The notes beneath the pieces were generated by a model. It saw nothing but the letters and a program-made list of their open reading frames with translations. It did no database searches and was not told the origin of the DNA. A stretch of 44,803 nucleotides of DNA from Acinetobacter lwoffii (GTDB lineage: Bacteria > Pseudomonadota > Gammaproteobacteria > Pseudomonadales > Moraxellaceae): contig SPVA01000114.1 in assembly GCA_013530545.1 (NCBI GenBank), positions 1-44,803 on the forward strand, written 5' to 3'. The translations under genes and the position numbers were made by a program. Position 1 is the stretch's first letter, and each line of letters starts with the position of its first letter. Positions 16,961 through 25,687 of this stretch are shown piece by piece.

Positions 16961-17902
16961 TCAAAAAACAATAGAGGAGACTGAATTTTCAGACACGAGA
17001 TTGGTGTGTTCCTGTCTGATTTCGATGGGTGTTTTCCCAAAAATTTTTTGAAATACTCGGGTCATATGGCTCTGATCGCAAAAACCGGCTTCACTGGCAA
17101 TCACTTTCAGTGGAATTTCTTTTTTTGAAGTGAGCAAACGTTTAGCAAATTGCACCCTGAGATTCATGATGTAGGCAGCAGGGGAATTACCAAAATCGAC
17201 TTTAAATTTTCTCATTAAATGAGGCACGCTCATCTTGACTAATCCCGCTAAATCTTCGAGGGTAATTTTAATGCTCATGTTTTCATTGATAAATTCTAAT
17301 AACAGTCTGCGTTGTAGGGGAGTAAAACCAGAACGGCACTGTCCTTCCTTAAAATCTAATTTGGCATACTGACGGAGTAAATGCAGGGCGATCTGGTTTT
17401 TAATGCTCTCTAAATACAGGTTTCCACCTAAACCACCTTGCTTTAATTCTAGTTCTAAAAGTGAAGTCAGAGCAGGTAAAACATGATCTTCCACACCGAC
17501 TTCGTCTCTGATTCGGATCGAAGCGATATCATAATCAAACACCTTATTCGCCATTGAGGTGATGGAGTCATGCGAAATGTAGACATGGGTGACGGCAATA
17601 TGGTCATTCCACGCCCAGCGGGAATCTTCACCACAGGTCAACAAGGAGACATAACCCGGCTTAACCACTTGGGTATCCCAAGAGGCATCGCCTTTTCTAC
17701 GCATTTCCGCCGCACTTTTTTTATAGTTGACGATCATGTAGTCACGCATGGCAGGAATATGCACATCGAGGTTGGTATATTCGTACCCTCTGATTGCAAT
17801 GTTTTCCCAACCGGCATTCATGCTGTCAATTGTGACATTACCCGGAATCCATAACACGACATCTTCGGGTTTGATCAGCGTATTTGCTTTGTCTGTGCTC
17901 AT
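16961..17902 (-). CDS. chnR: AraC-family transcriptional activator ChnR
   Basis: The 313-residue regulator has an N-terminal ligand-binding domain of the AraC_binding_2 kind (about 1-200). The C-terminal double helix-turn-helix (about 210-300) contains ITLEDLAGLVKMSVPHLMRKF and the family hallmark VIASEAGFCDQSHMTRVFQK followed by FGKTP. In the known cyclohexanol cluster, ChnR activates the chnB promoter in response to cyclohexanone or related ketones. It is the last gene of a tight chnB-chnE-chnR run (61 bases after chnE), so it probably raises its own level on induction. Confidence 0.85.
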   Translation of the reverse strand: MSTDKANTLIKPEDVVLWIPGNVTIDSMNAGWENIAIRGYEYTNLDVHIPAMRDYMIVNYKKSAAEMRRKGDASWDTQVVKPGYVSLLTCGEDSRWAWNDHIAVTHVYISHDSITSMANKVFDYDIASIRIRDEVGVEDHVLPALTSLLELELKQGGLGGNLYLESIKNQIALHLLRQYAKLDFKEGQCRSGFTPLQRRLLLEFINENMSIKITLEDLAGLVKMSVPHLMRKFKVDFGNSPAAYIMNLRVQFAKRLLTSKKEIPLKVIASEAGFCDQSHMTRVFQKIFGKTPIEIRQEHTNLVSENSVSSIVF

Positions 17903-17963
17903 TTAACTTTCATCCTTAAAGTCAAAAGAGAATTGGTGTGCCTACGCACACCAAGATCCATTT

Positions 17964-19397
17964 CTAATTGAGTTGCGTAATAAATTTGGTTCTGAGGTAA
18001 CCGTCAAAGGTTTCGATACCCCCTTCACTACCAAAACCGCTATCCTTAATACCACCAAAAGGTGTTTCAGCGAGCGCCAATCCCATGTGGTTAATCGAAA
18101 CCATGCCAGCCTCCAGTCCGTATGAGATTTGATGCGCATTTTTGCTGGATGTGGTAAAAGCGTAAGAGGCTAATCCAAATGGTAATCGATTTGCTTCTTC
18201 CAGGACATGGTCTATTGTGTCAAAAGGTATCAAACCAATGATCGGACCAAATGGCTCGTCATTCATAAACTGGGTGTCATTGCACAAGTCACCGAGTACC
18301 GTTGGTTCAAAAAAATTGCCTTTGTCAGAAATTTTATTTCCGCCAAGCAGTAATTTTGAGCCTTTATGAACCGCATCTTCAACAATTTGTTGCATTGCAT
18401 GCATGCGGCGAGCTTGAGCCAATGGTCCCATATCTGAGGATGCGTCTAAGCCACAACCCACTTTGATCTGTTTGGCTCTTAACACCACTTTCTCAGAAAA
18501 TTCCTTATAAATACCTTCCTGCACATAAAAACGGGTTGGTGATACACAGACCTGTCCTGCATTACGGAATTTATAACCGACCAGATGTTCAACAGCGGCA
18601 TCAATATCAGCATCATCACAGACGATGACCGGTGCATGACCACCCAATTCCATGGTGCAAGGCTTCATATACAGACTCGCTTGCGAGGCTAATTTTTTAC
18701 CCACCGGGGTTGAGCCTGTGAATGAAATCTTTTGGATGATCGGCGATTTGATCATGTAATCAGAAATGAAGTTTGAGTCACCCCAAATCACATTCAGCAC
18801 ACCATTCGGCAAACCCGCCTCATGAAATAGCTGGGCAATCGCATATACCGCGCTTGGTGTGTCGCCAGAACCTTTCACAATGATGGTGCAGCCGGCAGCA
18901 ATTGCAGCAGAAATTTTACGAATTGCCTGATTAAACGGGAAATTCCACGGTGAAAATGCCAGACATACGCCCAGCGGTTCTCTGACTACTAGTTGCTGTA
19001 CATTTGGGTTACGCGGTGGAATAACACGGCCATAAATGCGTCGGCATTCTTCTGCATGCCATTCTGCATGTTCTGCACAGACAGTGACTTCTGCAATGGC
19101 TTCTTTCAGGGGCTTACCTTGATCAAGGGTAATATTGCGCCCGATTTCTGCTGCTTTTTCACGCGCTAGTTTCGCAAAGGTTCTGAGGATTTCACTACGG
19201 GTGATAGGAGAAGTTTTTTTCCACCTTAGAAAAGCCTGTTGTGAACTTTCAAGTGCGTAGTCCAGGTCTGCTTGTGATGCACAGGCCATGAGTCCAATAC
19301 ATTCATGGTTCACTGGATTAAAAACTTCTTTGACGTCTCTATTGGTATGATCTAGAAACTCACCGTTGATATATAAAGGTATATTTGGATAGTTCAT
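17964..19397 (-). CDS. chnE: 6-oxohexanoate dehydrogenase ChnE (aldehyde dehydrogenase)
   Basis: The 477-residue aldehyde dehydrogenase is most like succinate-semialdehyde dehydrogenases. The catalytic Cys284 lies in NAGQVCVSPTR, the general base Glu250 in MELGGHAP, and the oxyanion Asn152 in PWNFPFN. It oxidises 6-oxohexanoate to adipate using NAD(P). I chose ATG 19397 (MNYPNIPLYINGEF), which begins at the usual family position. The open frame extends upstream to 19529, but that part overlaps the end of chnB and has no family match. It lies 67 bases after chnB and 61 before chnR. Confidence 0.9.
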   Translation of the reverse strand: MNYPNIPLYINGEFLDHTNRDVKEVFNPVNHECIGLMACASQADLDYALESSQQAFLRWKKTSPITRSEILRTFAKLAREKAAEIGRNITLDQGKPLKEAIAEVTVCAEHAEWHAEECRRIYGRVIPPRNPNVQQLVVREPLGVCLAFSPWNFPFNQAIRKISAAIAAGCTIIVKGSGDTPSAVYAIAQLFHEAGLPNGVLNVIWGDSNFISDYMIKSPIIQKISFTGSTPVGKKLASQASLYMKPCTMELGGHAPVIVCDDADIDAAVEHLVGYKFRNAGQVCVSPTRFYVQEGIYKEFSEKVVLRAKQIKVGCGLDASSDMGPLAQARRMHAMQQIVEDAVHKGSKLLLGGNKISDKGNFFEPTVLGDLCNDTQFMNDEPFGPIIGLIPFDTIDHVLEEANRLPFGLASYAFTTSSKNAHQISYGLEAGMVSINHMGLALAETPFGGIKDSGFGSEGGIETFDGYLRTKFITQLN

Positions 19398-19464
19398 GAT
19401 AAGACATCCCTGGCATATGACTGATGTTAAACAAAATGGAATATGGGGGATGCCCCCCATATAT

Positions 19465-21096
19465 TTAGGCATTGGCAGGTTGCTTGATATCTGAACGTTG
19501 TAATTGAATATCAAAACCTTCATAGGCATGGTTTTTGCAGTTGGCTAGCGCACTGCGATATTCTTTTAAACCACCGAGATAGAAGTAAACCGTGTTTTTC
19601 TTGCCCGGGATATTCGCACCAAAAATCCAGGATTGCGCTTTAGGGAATAAGGTCATTTCCGCAATATTGGCGCAAGTTTGAGTCCATTGTTCTTCCGCTT
19701 CTTTTGTCGCTTCAATGGATTCAACATTGTTTTCAACCGTGTATTGAATGGTATCACTGATCCATTCCACCTGTGATTCAATTGATGGCGGCAGGTTGGT
19801 AAACGGGCCATTCGGTCCAAGCACCATGAACATGTTTGGATAGTTATTTACGGTGACACCCATATAGCTCGACGGACCTTCTTTCCAGTAGTCTTTCATG
19901 GCCAAGCCGTTTTTACCTTGAATGTCCATGCGCACATAGTTGCCATCGACGGCATCAAAACCTGTGGCACATATCAGCATGTCTAATTCAACGAAATCGC
20001 CATTTTCGAGTTTCACACCGTTTTCGGTAATTTCAACAATCGGATTGGCTTTCACATCTTCTAAACGGACATTGTCACGGTTAAAGGTGTTGTAGTAACC
20101 ACTGTCACACAACGGACGTTTTGCATACAAATCCTGTGGCATAAGCTTCTGTGCAATGGCTGGATCTTTGACGATTTCAGCAATTTTACCCTTAATGAAA
20201 TTTTGCGCTTCGATATTGGCTTCCATATTGGTGGCAATATCACCGAAAGTTTCAAACATGAAACGGAAACCGCCACCTGTTTGCCATGCCTTTTCAAAAA
20301 CTGCCTTGCGTTCTTCAGCTGATACGCTCATTGCTGGCACTGTGCTTTCATTCAGGCCAAAGGCAAGGGCTGAATTCCATACACCATCCCAAATTTTGTC
20401 ATAATTGTCTTTGATCTTTTTAACATCTTCTTCAGACAGTGGATCATTGCCAATTGGAACGCTGTATTGTGCAGAACGCTGGAAGACAGTGAGGTGTTTA
20501 GCCAGAGGTGCCACAGCCGTAATAACCTGAACACCGGTGGAACCCGTACCAATCACGCCGACACGTTTACCTTCAAAACTTACGTCATCTGGCCAGCGGC
20601 TGGTATGATGCAGCTCACCTTTAAACTGATTAATGCCTTTGATGTTTGGCAAGTTAGGCGCAGACAATAAGCCTAAAGCAGTGATGAGGAAACGCGCCGT
20701 GTACTTATCACCATATTCAGTGGTGACTTCCCACAAGGCATCTGCTTCGTTGTAATGAGCCGATTGAACCGCGGTATTGAATTGATAGCTCTTCTTTAAA
20801 TCATGCTTTTCAGCCACTTGCTGTAAATACTTGCGTACATCAGGGCCTTGCACATATTTTTTCTTGATTTCTAGCGATTGTAGTAATTCTTTATCCCAAG
20901 AATAGCAGTAGAGGTGGGTTTCTGTATCCGACAATGCACCTGGGTAACGGTTCCAGTACCAAGTACCTGCGACATCCGTGGCTTTATCAAAAGCCTGAAC
21001 CTTAAGTTCGAGCTCGTCTCTTAATTTTTTGACTGCATAAAGTCCGCCAAAACCACCACCAATCACGATAGCATCAAAATCCATTTTTTGTGACAT
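19465..21096 (-). CDS. chnB: cyclohexanone 1,2-monooxygenase ChnB (Baeyer-Villiger, FAD, NADPH)
   Basis: The 543-residue flavoprotein has two Rossmann motifs, GGGFGG (13-18) for FAD and GTGSTG (183-188) for NADPH. Between them is the Baeyer-Villiger fingerprint F-x-G-x3-H-x3-W-P (Phe158, Gly160, His164, Trp168, Pro169). It converts cyclohexanone, O2 and NADPH to epsilon-caprolactone. The sequence appears essentially that of the well-studied Acinetobacter NCIMB 9871 enzyme, from memory. I chose ATG 21096 (MSQKMDFDA) because TGGAG lies about 8 bases upstream; an in-frame ATG at 21108 precedes the ribosome-binding site. It is the first gene of the chnBER operon. Confidence 0.95.
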   Translation of the reverse strand: MSQKMDFDAIVIGGGFGGLYAVKKLRDELELKVQAFDKATDVAGTWYWNRYPGALSDTETHLYCYSWDKELLQSLEIKKKYVQGPDVRKYLQQVAEKHDLKKSYQFNTAVQSAHYNEADALWEVTTEYGDKYTARFLITALGLLSAPNLPNIKGINQFKGELHHTSRWPDDVSFEGKRVGVIGTGSTGVQVITAVAPLAKHLTVFQRSAQYSVPIGNDPLSEEDVKKIKDNYDKIWDGVWNSALAFGLNESTVPAMSVSAEERKAVFEKAWQTGGGFRFMFETFGDIATNMEANIEAQNFIKGKIAEIVKDPAIAQKLMPQDLYAKRPLCDSGYYNTFNRDNVRLEDVKANPIVEITENGVKLENGDFVELDMLICATGFDAVDGNYVRMDIQGKNGLAMKDYWKEGPSSYMGVTVNNYPNMFMVLGPNGPFTNLPPSIESQVEWISDTIQYTVENNVESIEATKEAEEQWTQTCANIAEMTLFPKAQSWIFGANIPGKKNTVYFYLGGLKEYRSALANCKNHAYEGFDIQLQRSDIKQPANA

Positions 21097-21395
21097 GATA
21101 ATCTCCATTACGACATGTGAATTTATTCAAAATCTGCAGTGCTGGTTATTCATTGCTGATTAATAGCATTGCTTATTCATTGAATAAAGAATCGCAGGAA
21201 TGCAATCACAAGGCTTGGATGGGGTGAACCTAAAAATTGTACATAATGATCATTGTAGAAAAAAAACAAACTCCAAATAAAAATTCTTATTTTATTGTAA
21301 TCTTATGTTTTAATTAAAAAATATATTTATATATTGTATGTTTTTATTTTGCATTGAACAATTTGTCATTCGTGTTGGAATAACTTAAAATTTTT
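21097..21395 (-). promoter_or_regulatory. chnB promoter region with candidate ChnR sites
   Basis: TTATTCATTG occurs as a direct repeat at 21146-21155 and 21173-21182, 27 bases apart. The second copy is part of a perfect palindrome, TTATTCA-T-TGAATAA (21173-21187). Direct repeats just upstream of the gene are the pattern expected for an AraC-type activator. ATGTACA (minus strand, 21238-21244) also occurs. The exact start site is not assigned. Confidence 0.45.
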
Positions 21396-21423
21396 AATCC
21401 TAGCCCCCGAGAGGGCTAGGATT
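21396..21423. terminator. hairpin between chnB and the ETF-QO gene
   Basis: An 11-bp perfect stem (AATCCTAGCCC at 21396-21406 with 21413-21423) has a 6-base loop. It probably ends the ETF-QO transcript arriving on the minus strand. The following minus-strand sequence, AAAAATTTTAAG, is only a weak T-tract. Confidence 0.55.
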
Positions 21424-21563
21424 ACCTAAAAAATAAAAATCGAAGAGTTAAAATCTTTTCAACGATTTTGGGTAACTGATCCAAACAATCTCTTTTAGTT
21501 GCAAGCTTCTTCATCTGCTAGAAAGAAGGGAAATGGGAAACCTCTTCCTTGAAGTGATTAGAC

Positions 21564-23288
21564 TTACATATTCGGATAGTTTGGACCACCACCACCTTCC
21601 GGTGTTACCCAGGTGATGTTCTGTGAAGGATCCTTGATGTCACAGGTCTTGCAGTGCACACAGTTGGCTGCATTGATCTGGAAGCGTTTCGAACCGTCAT
21701 CATTTTCCATGATTTCGTATACACCCGCGGGGCAGTAGCGCTGCGCCGGTTCATCCCATTTTGGCAGGTTGACATTCACCGGAATCGAAGTGTCAGTCAG
21801 TTTTAAATGCGCTGGCTGGTTTTCTTCATGCACCGTGTTGGATACAAACACCGAAGACAGACGGTCAAAGGTCAGTTTGCCATCCGGTTTTGGATAATTC
21901 GGCTTGAAGTTCACCGCATCGACGGTTTTCAGCGCACCGAAATCCGTCACCAGGTCATGCAGGGTAAACGGCACCTTAAACACGTTCTGGTCGATAAAGT
22001 TAAACGCACCACCGAGCCACTGACCAAACTTGTGCATGGCCGGGCCAAAGTTACGCGAGTTGTACAGCTCTTCTTTCAGCCAGCTATTATTGAACTTGTC
22101 GGTGTAAGAAGTCAGTTTTTTGGCAAACAAGTCTTCGCCTTCCGTCACACGCGCAACCGCAAGGTCACCACCTTTTTCCACACCGGCAGCAATGGCTTCA
22201 AACACTGCTTCACCGCAGAGCATGCCGGATTTCATCGCGGTATGTGAGCCCTTGATTTTGGCAAAGTTCAGGAAGCCGGCATCGTCACCAATCAGCGATC
22301 CGCCCGGGAAGGTAAATTTCGGTAGCGAGTTAAAGCCGCCTTTGGTTACCGCACGCGCGCCATAAGAAATACGTTTGCCACCTTCCAGATACTGCTTGAT
22401 CAGCGGATGGGTTTTCCAGCGCTGCATTTCCATAAACGGATACATATGCGGGTTGGTGTAAGACAGATCGACGATCATGCCCAAAGTCACCTGATTGTTT
22501 TCCGCATGATACAACCACCAGCCGCCTGAAGAACCGGTTTCAGACAATGGCCAGCCGGCACCGTGCATCACCAGACCTGGCTTGTGTTTCGCCGGGTCGA
22601 TTTCCCACAGCTCTTTGATACCGATACCGTAATGTTGTGGATCTGAATCTTTATCGAGGTTGTATTTGGCAATTAAACGCTTGCCGAGGTGGCCACGGCA
22701 GCCTTCAGCAAACAGGGTGTATTTGGCATGCAGTTCATAGCCCGGAGTAAAGTTATGGGTCGGTTCGCCATCCTTGCCAATGCCCATGTCACCGGTTTGA
22801 ATGCCTTTCACCGAACCATCTGCATGGTACAGAATTTCAGCAGCGGCAAAGCCCGGGAAAATAGATACTTCCAGCTCTTCCGCTTTTTGACCCAACCAGC
22901 GCACTACGTTGCCGAGCGAGATAACATAGTTGCCATCGTTATGCATGGTTTTAGGCACCATCCAGTGTGGCGCTTCTTGTGATTTTTCATCCGAGAGCAG
23001 GAAATAGGTCTTGTCTTCGGTCACTGGAACATTTAAAGGTGCACCTTCTTCCTTCCAGTTCGGGAACAGCTCATTCATGGCACGTGGTTCCAGTACCGCA
23101 CCGGACAAGATGTGCGCACCGACTTCAGAGCCTTTTTCCACCACACAAACCGACAGATCGTTCAGGTTGTTTTCAATTGCAAGTTGACGGATCTTGATCG
23201 CTGCAGAAAGACCGGCCGGTCCTGCGCCGACAATCACGACGTCAAACTCCATTGATTCGCGTTCGATTTCTTGTTCTTGCATATTCAT
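21564..23288 (-). CDS. electron transfer flavoprotein:ubiquinone oxidoreductase (ETF-QO)
   Basis: The 574-residue protein has an N-terminal FAD motif (VVIVGAGPAGLSAA), a central quinone-binding region, and a C-terminal ferredoxin-like [4Fe-4S] domain with cysteines in RYCPAGVYE and NCVHCKTCDI. It passes electrons from electron transfer flavoprotein to ubiquinone at the inner membrane face. ATG 23288 was chosen over the TTG at 23297. It lies downstream of the acyl-CoA dehydrogenase on the same strand, whose electrons it would receive through ETF. No ETF alpha or beta subunit genes are in the window, so they must be elsewhere. By eye its base composition is richer in G and C than its neighbours. 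Confidence 0.92.
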   Translation of the reverse strand: MNMQEQEIERESMEFDVVIVGAGPAGLSAAIKIRQLAIENNLNDLSVCVVEKGSEVGAHILSGAVLEPRAMNELFPNWKEEGAPLNVPVTEDKTYFLLSDEKSQEAPHWMVPKTMHNDGNYVISLGNVVRWLGQKAEELEVSIFPGFAAAEILYHADGSVKGIQTGDMGIGKDGEPTHNFTPGYELHAKYTLFAEGCRGHLGKRLIAKYNLDKDSDPQHYGIGIKELWEIDPAKHKPGLVMHGAGWPLSETGSSGGWWLYHAENNQVTLGMIVDLSYTNPHMYPFMEMQRWKTHPLIKQYLEGGKRISYGARAVTKGGFNSLPKFTFPGGSLIGDDAGFLNFAKIKGSHTAMKSGMLCGEAVFEAIAAGVEKGGDLAVARVTEGEDLFAKKLTSYTDKFNNSWLKEELYNSRNFGPAMHKFGQWLGGAFNFIDQNVFKVPFTLHDLVTDFGALKTVDAVNFKPNYPKPDGKLTFDRLSSVFVSNTVHEENQPAHLKLTDTSIPVNVNLPKWDEPAQRYCPAGVYEIMENDDGSKRFQINAANCVHCKTCDIKDPSQNITWVTPEGGGGPNYPNM

Positions 23289-23401
23289 AAAATCCAATTT
23301 TGTATTGTGAACTGTCTGGTAAGGATGAAGACTGAAAATATCTTTCAGCTGTGATTAGCTTAGAGATAAAATGAGCTAGGAGGTTTTATAGCCTTGCCAT
23401 C

Positions 23402-23447
23402 AAAAAGTCAGGATTAGTATTCAAGTTATAGCTTAAATCACTAATCC
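23402..23447 (-). terminator. putative terminator after the acyl-CoA dehydrogenase gene
   Basis: GGATTAGT (23411-23418) pairs with ACTAATCC (23440-23447) across a 21-base loop. Read on the minus strand it is followed by TGACTTTTTG, consistent with termination before the ETF-QO gene. Confidence 0.5.
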
Positions 23448-23482
23448 CGTCCTTTTAGATACACTCAATACCTGTTATACAA

Positions 23483-24637
23483 TTATTGAGTCGCTTCACG
23501 GATCATATTGCGGGCAATAATGACCTGTTGGATTTGCGTTGTACCTTCATACAAACGGAATAAACGTACATCACGGTAAAAACGCTCAATAGCATATTCA
23601 CTGATATAACCCGCACCACCATGGATCTGTACGCCACGATCTGCGACACGGCCACACATTTCAGTGGCAAACATCTTGGCACAAGATGCTTCCGTGCTGA
23701 CATTCTGTCCAGCATCACGAAGTCGGGCAGCATCTAATACCATACATTTTGCTGCGTAAATTTCAGCTTTAGAATCGGCTAACATACCTTGAATCAACTG
23801 GAAGTTCGCAATCGCTTGACCAAACTGTTTGCGCTCAACGGCATATTGTAGGGAATCTTCCAGCATACGCGTAGCAGCACCTACACTTAATGCAGCAATA
23901 TGAATACGGCCTTTATCAAGTACCTTCATTGCAGTTTTAAAACCTACACCTTCAACACCACCAATGAGTGCAGATGCAGGAATACGACAGTTTTCAAAAA
24001 TCACATCACAGGTATGTGCACCTTTTTGGCCCATCTTCTTATCACGTTTACCCAAGGAAATACCAGGAGTTTTACTGTCCACGATAAAGGCTGAAATTCC
24101 ACCTGTACCTTTAATTTCGGTACTGGTACGTGCCATGACAGTAAAGACACCCGCATGCGGTGCATTGGTGATGTAACGCTTAGTGCCATTTAAAATGTAA
24201 TGATCACCATCTTTCACCGCTGTGGTTTTTAAAGAGGCAGCATCTGAACCGGAATCAGGTTCAGTTAAACAGAATGAACCAATAATTTCACCACTTGCCA
24301 GACGTGGCAAAAAATACTGTTTCTGCTCTTCGGAGCCATCAATAATTAAGCCTGATGAACCGATCCCATTGTTAGTGCCGATCAGTGAACGGAAAGCAGG
24401 AGAGGTACGTCCCAGTTCAAATGCAATGTAAACCTCTTCCTCCATGGTCAGGCCAAGACCCTCATATTCCTCAGGAATGGTGAGACCAAAAAGACCCAGT
24501 TCTTTCATTTGCTGCACGATTTCAGCTGGAATTTCATCGGTTTCCGCAACAATTTCTTCATTGGGAATAAGAACGCCATCGACAAACTGACGGATCATGT
24601 CAACCAGCTGATTTAATGTGTCTTGATCGCGAATCAT
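23483..24637 (-). CDS. acyl-CoA dehydrogenase, probably acting on adipyl-CoA (DcaA-like)
   Basis: The 384-residue FAD enzyme has the complete acyl-CoA dehydrogenase fold: the signatures CLTEPDSGSDAAS and RVADRGVQIHGGAGY, and the catalytic base Glu364 in RLYEGTTQIQ. It would introduce the 2,3 double bond into an acyl-CoA. Arg83 in AFRSLIGTNN appears to occupy the place where glutaryl-CoA dehydrogenase has the Arg that holds the substrate's far carboxylate, which would suit a dicarboxylyl-CoA such as adipyl-CoA. This is inference from motif spacing. It is divergent from the enoyl-CoA hydratase gene and shares its promoter region, which has an IclR-type palindrome. Confidence 0.85.
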   Translation of the reverse strand: MIRDQDTLNQLVDMIRQFVDGVLIPNEEIVAETDEIPAEIVQQMKELGLFGLTIPEEYEGLGLTMEEEVYIAFELGRTSPAFRSLIGTNNGIGSSGLIIDGSEEQKQYFLPRLASGEIIGSFCLTEPDSGSDAASLKTTAVKDGDHYILNGTKRYITNAPHAGVFTVMARTSTEIKGTGGISAFIVDSKTPGISLGKRDKKMGQKGAHTCDVIFENCRIPASALIGGVEGVGFKTAMKVLDKGRIHIAALSVGAATRMLEDSLQYAVERKQFGQAIANFQLIQGMLADSKAEIYAAKCMVLDAARLRDAGQNVSTEASCAKMFATEMCGRVADRGVQIHGGAGYISEYAIERFYRDVRLFRLYEGTTQIQQVIIARNMIREATQ

Positions 24638-24759
24638 TTTTAAGCCCTTGTATTAGATAGGTAAATTTAGCCATCTCTGCTTCATGCAGGGGTGATCTAA
24701 TGCTTTGGAATGAAAATAATATGACAGAATGGAAAAATAAATGCAATAATATTGATATC

Positions 24760-24780
24760 AAATACCGCTGTGCGGTATTT
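24760..24780. promoter_or_regulatory. putative IclR-family operator (palindrome)
   Basis: A perfect inverted repeat has nine-base arms (AAATACCGC with GCGGTATTT) around TGT. The core TACCGCTGTGCGGTA matches in layout the palindrome in front of the IclR gene at 29724-29738, so it is probably that regulator's binding site. Confidence 0.7.
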
Positions 24781-24879
24781 TATTTGTGTTTTTTAAATAT
24801 TTTTAGCCAATTTTTAATTTAAAACTATGTTCCTGTGGGCTTTATTGTTGCAAAAAAACAGGTATATTTGGTTTAAATA

Positions 24880-24894
24880 AACCGCTATGCGAAA
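24880..24894. promoter_or_regulatory. second, imperfect operator-like site upstream of the enoyl-CoA hydratase gene
   Basis: AACCGCTATGCGAAA keeps the CCGC-N3-GCG core with one imperfect arm. It lies 13 bases before the ATG at 24908, where a bound repressor would block transcription or ribosome access. Confidence 0.5.
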
Positions 24895-24907
24895 CATGTA
24901 GGTTGTT

Positions 24908-25684
24908 ATGGAAAATGAAATATTGAATTTAGATATTCAAAGTAATGGTGTGGCCATTGTTGAACTACATCGTCCAGATACTAGAAATGCATTGAATCTG
25001 GAACTGCGCCAACAGCTCGCAGCAATGTTTGAGCAGCTCGCTGCATCTGATACAGTCCGCGCAATTGTCATTACTGGTGGTGAAAAAGTATTTGCAGCAG
25101 GTGCGGATATCCGGGACTTCACCACTGCAAAAACCGTAGACATGTATTTACGCCATACGGAACAGTACTGGCGGGCCATTATTGATTGCCCTAAACCGAT
25201 TGTGGCTGCTGTGAATGGATATGCATTGGGTGGTGGGTGTGAACTTGCAATGCATGCAGACATCATTATTGCCGGAAAATCAGCCCAGTTTGGTCAGCCT
25301 GAAGTCAAATTGGGGCTGATGCCAGGTGCTGGTGGTACCCAACGCTTACTGCGTGCGGTAGGGAAGTTTAAAGCCATGCAAATAGTGTTAACAGGAAAGA
25401 TCTTTTCTGCAGAAGAAGCTGACAAAATGGGGTTGGTTTCCGAAGTGGTTGAGGATGATCAAACCCTTGCTAAAGCGGTTGAAATTGCGACACAGATTGC
25501 CCAACTCTCACCGATTGCCGTTGAACAGATCAAAGAAGTCACAACACTAGGTGCCAATATGCCACTCGATGGTGCTTTGGCATTAGAGCGTAAAGCCTTC
25601 CAAATTTTATTTGATACACAAGATCAAAAAGAAGGCGTCAATGCCTTTTTCGAAAAGCGAAGCCCTCAATATCAAGGAAAATAA
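24908..25684 (+). CDS. enoyl-CoA hydratase (2,3-dehydroadipyl-CoA hydratase, DcaE/PaaF-like)
   Basis: The 258-residue crotonase-fold enzyme has the oxyanion hole in FAAGADIRDF and GYALGGGCELAM, and the two catalytic glutamates Glu112 and Glu132 (in QFGQPEVKLGLMPGAGG). It adds water to the 2,3-enoyl-CoA made by the dehydrogenase. It is the first gene of a four-gene run (hydratase, hydroxyacyl-CoA dehydrogenase, thiolase, CoA-transferase) with gaps of only 3 to 12 bases. The dicarboxylate substrate is inferred from the adjacent adipate-forming pathway. Confidence 0.88.
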   Translation: MENEILNLDIQSNGVAIVELHRPDTRNALNLELRQQLAAMFEQLAASDTVRAIVITGGEKVFAAGADIRDFTTAKTVDMYLRHTEQYWRAIIDCPKPIVAAVNGYALGGGCELAMHADIIIAGKSAQFGQPEVKLGLMPGAGGTQRLLRAVGKFKAMQIVLTGKIFSAEEADKMGLVSEVVEDDQTLAKAVEIATQIAQLSPIAVEQIKEVTTLGANMPLDGALALERKAFQILFDTQDQKEGVNAFFEKRSPQYQGK

Positions 25685-25687
25685 GTC

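Larger units (their letters stand above)
24638..24907. promoter_or_regulatory. divergent promoter region between the acyl-CoA dehydrogenase and enoyl-CoA hydratase genes
   Basis: This 270-base AT-rich region serves both transcripts. It contains one perfect palindrome and one half-matching copy of the putative IclR operator, listed separately. No open frame of interest is seen. Confidence 0.6.

Noticed and set aside
19398..19529. N-terminal extension of ChnE overlapping chnB
   Set aside because: The extra 44 residues have no aldehyde dehydrogenase similarity and the enzyme is complete from 19397.
21807..22247. 146-residue plus-strand open frame opposite the ETF-QO gene
   Set aside because: It lies wholly inside a well-supported gene on the other strand, has no recognisable motif and no ribosome-binding site.
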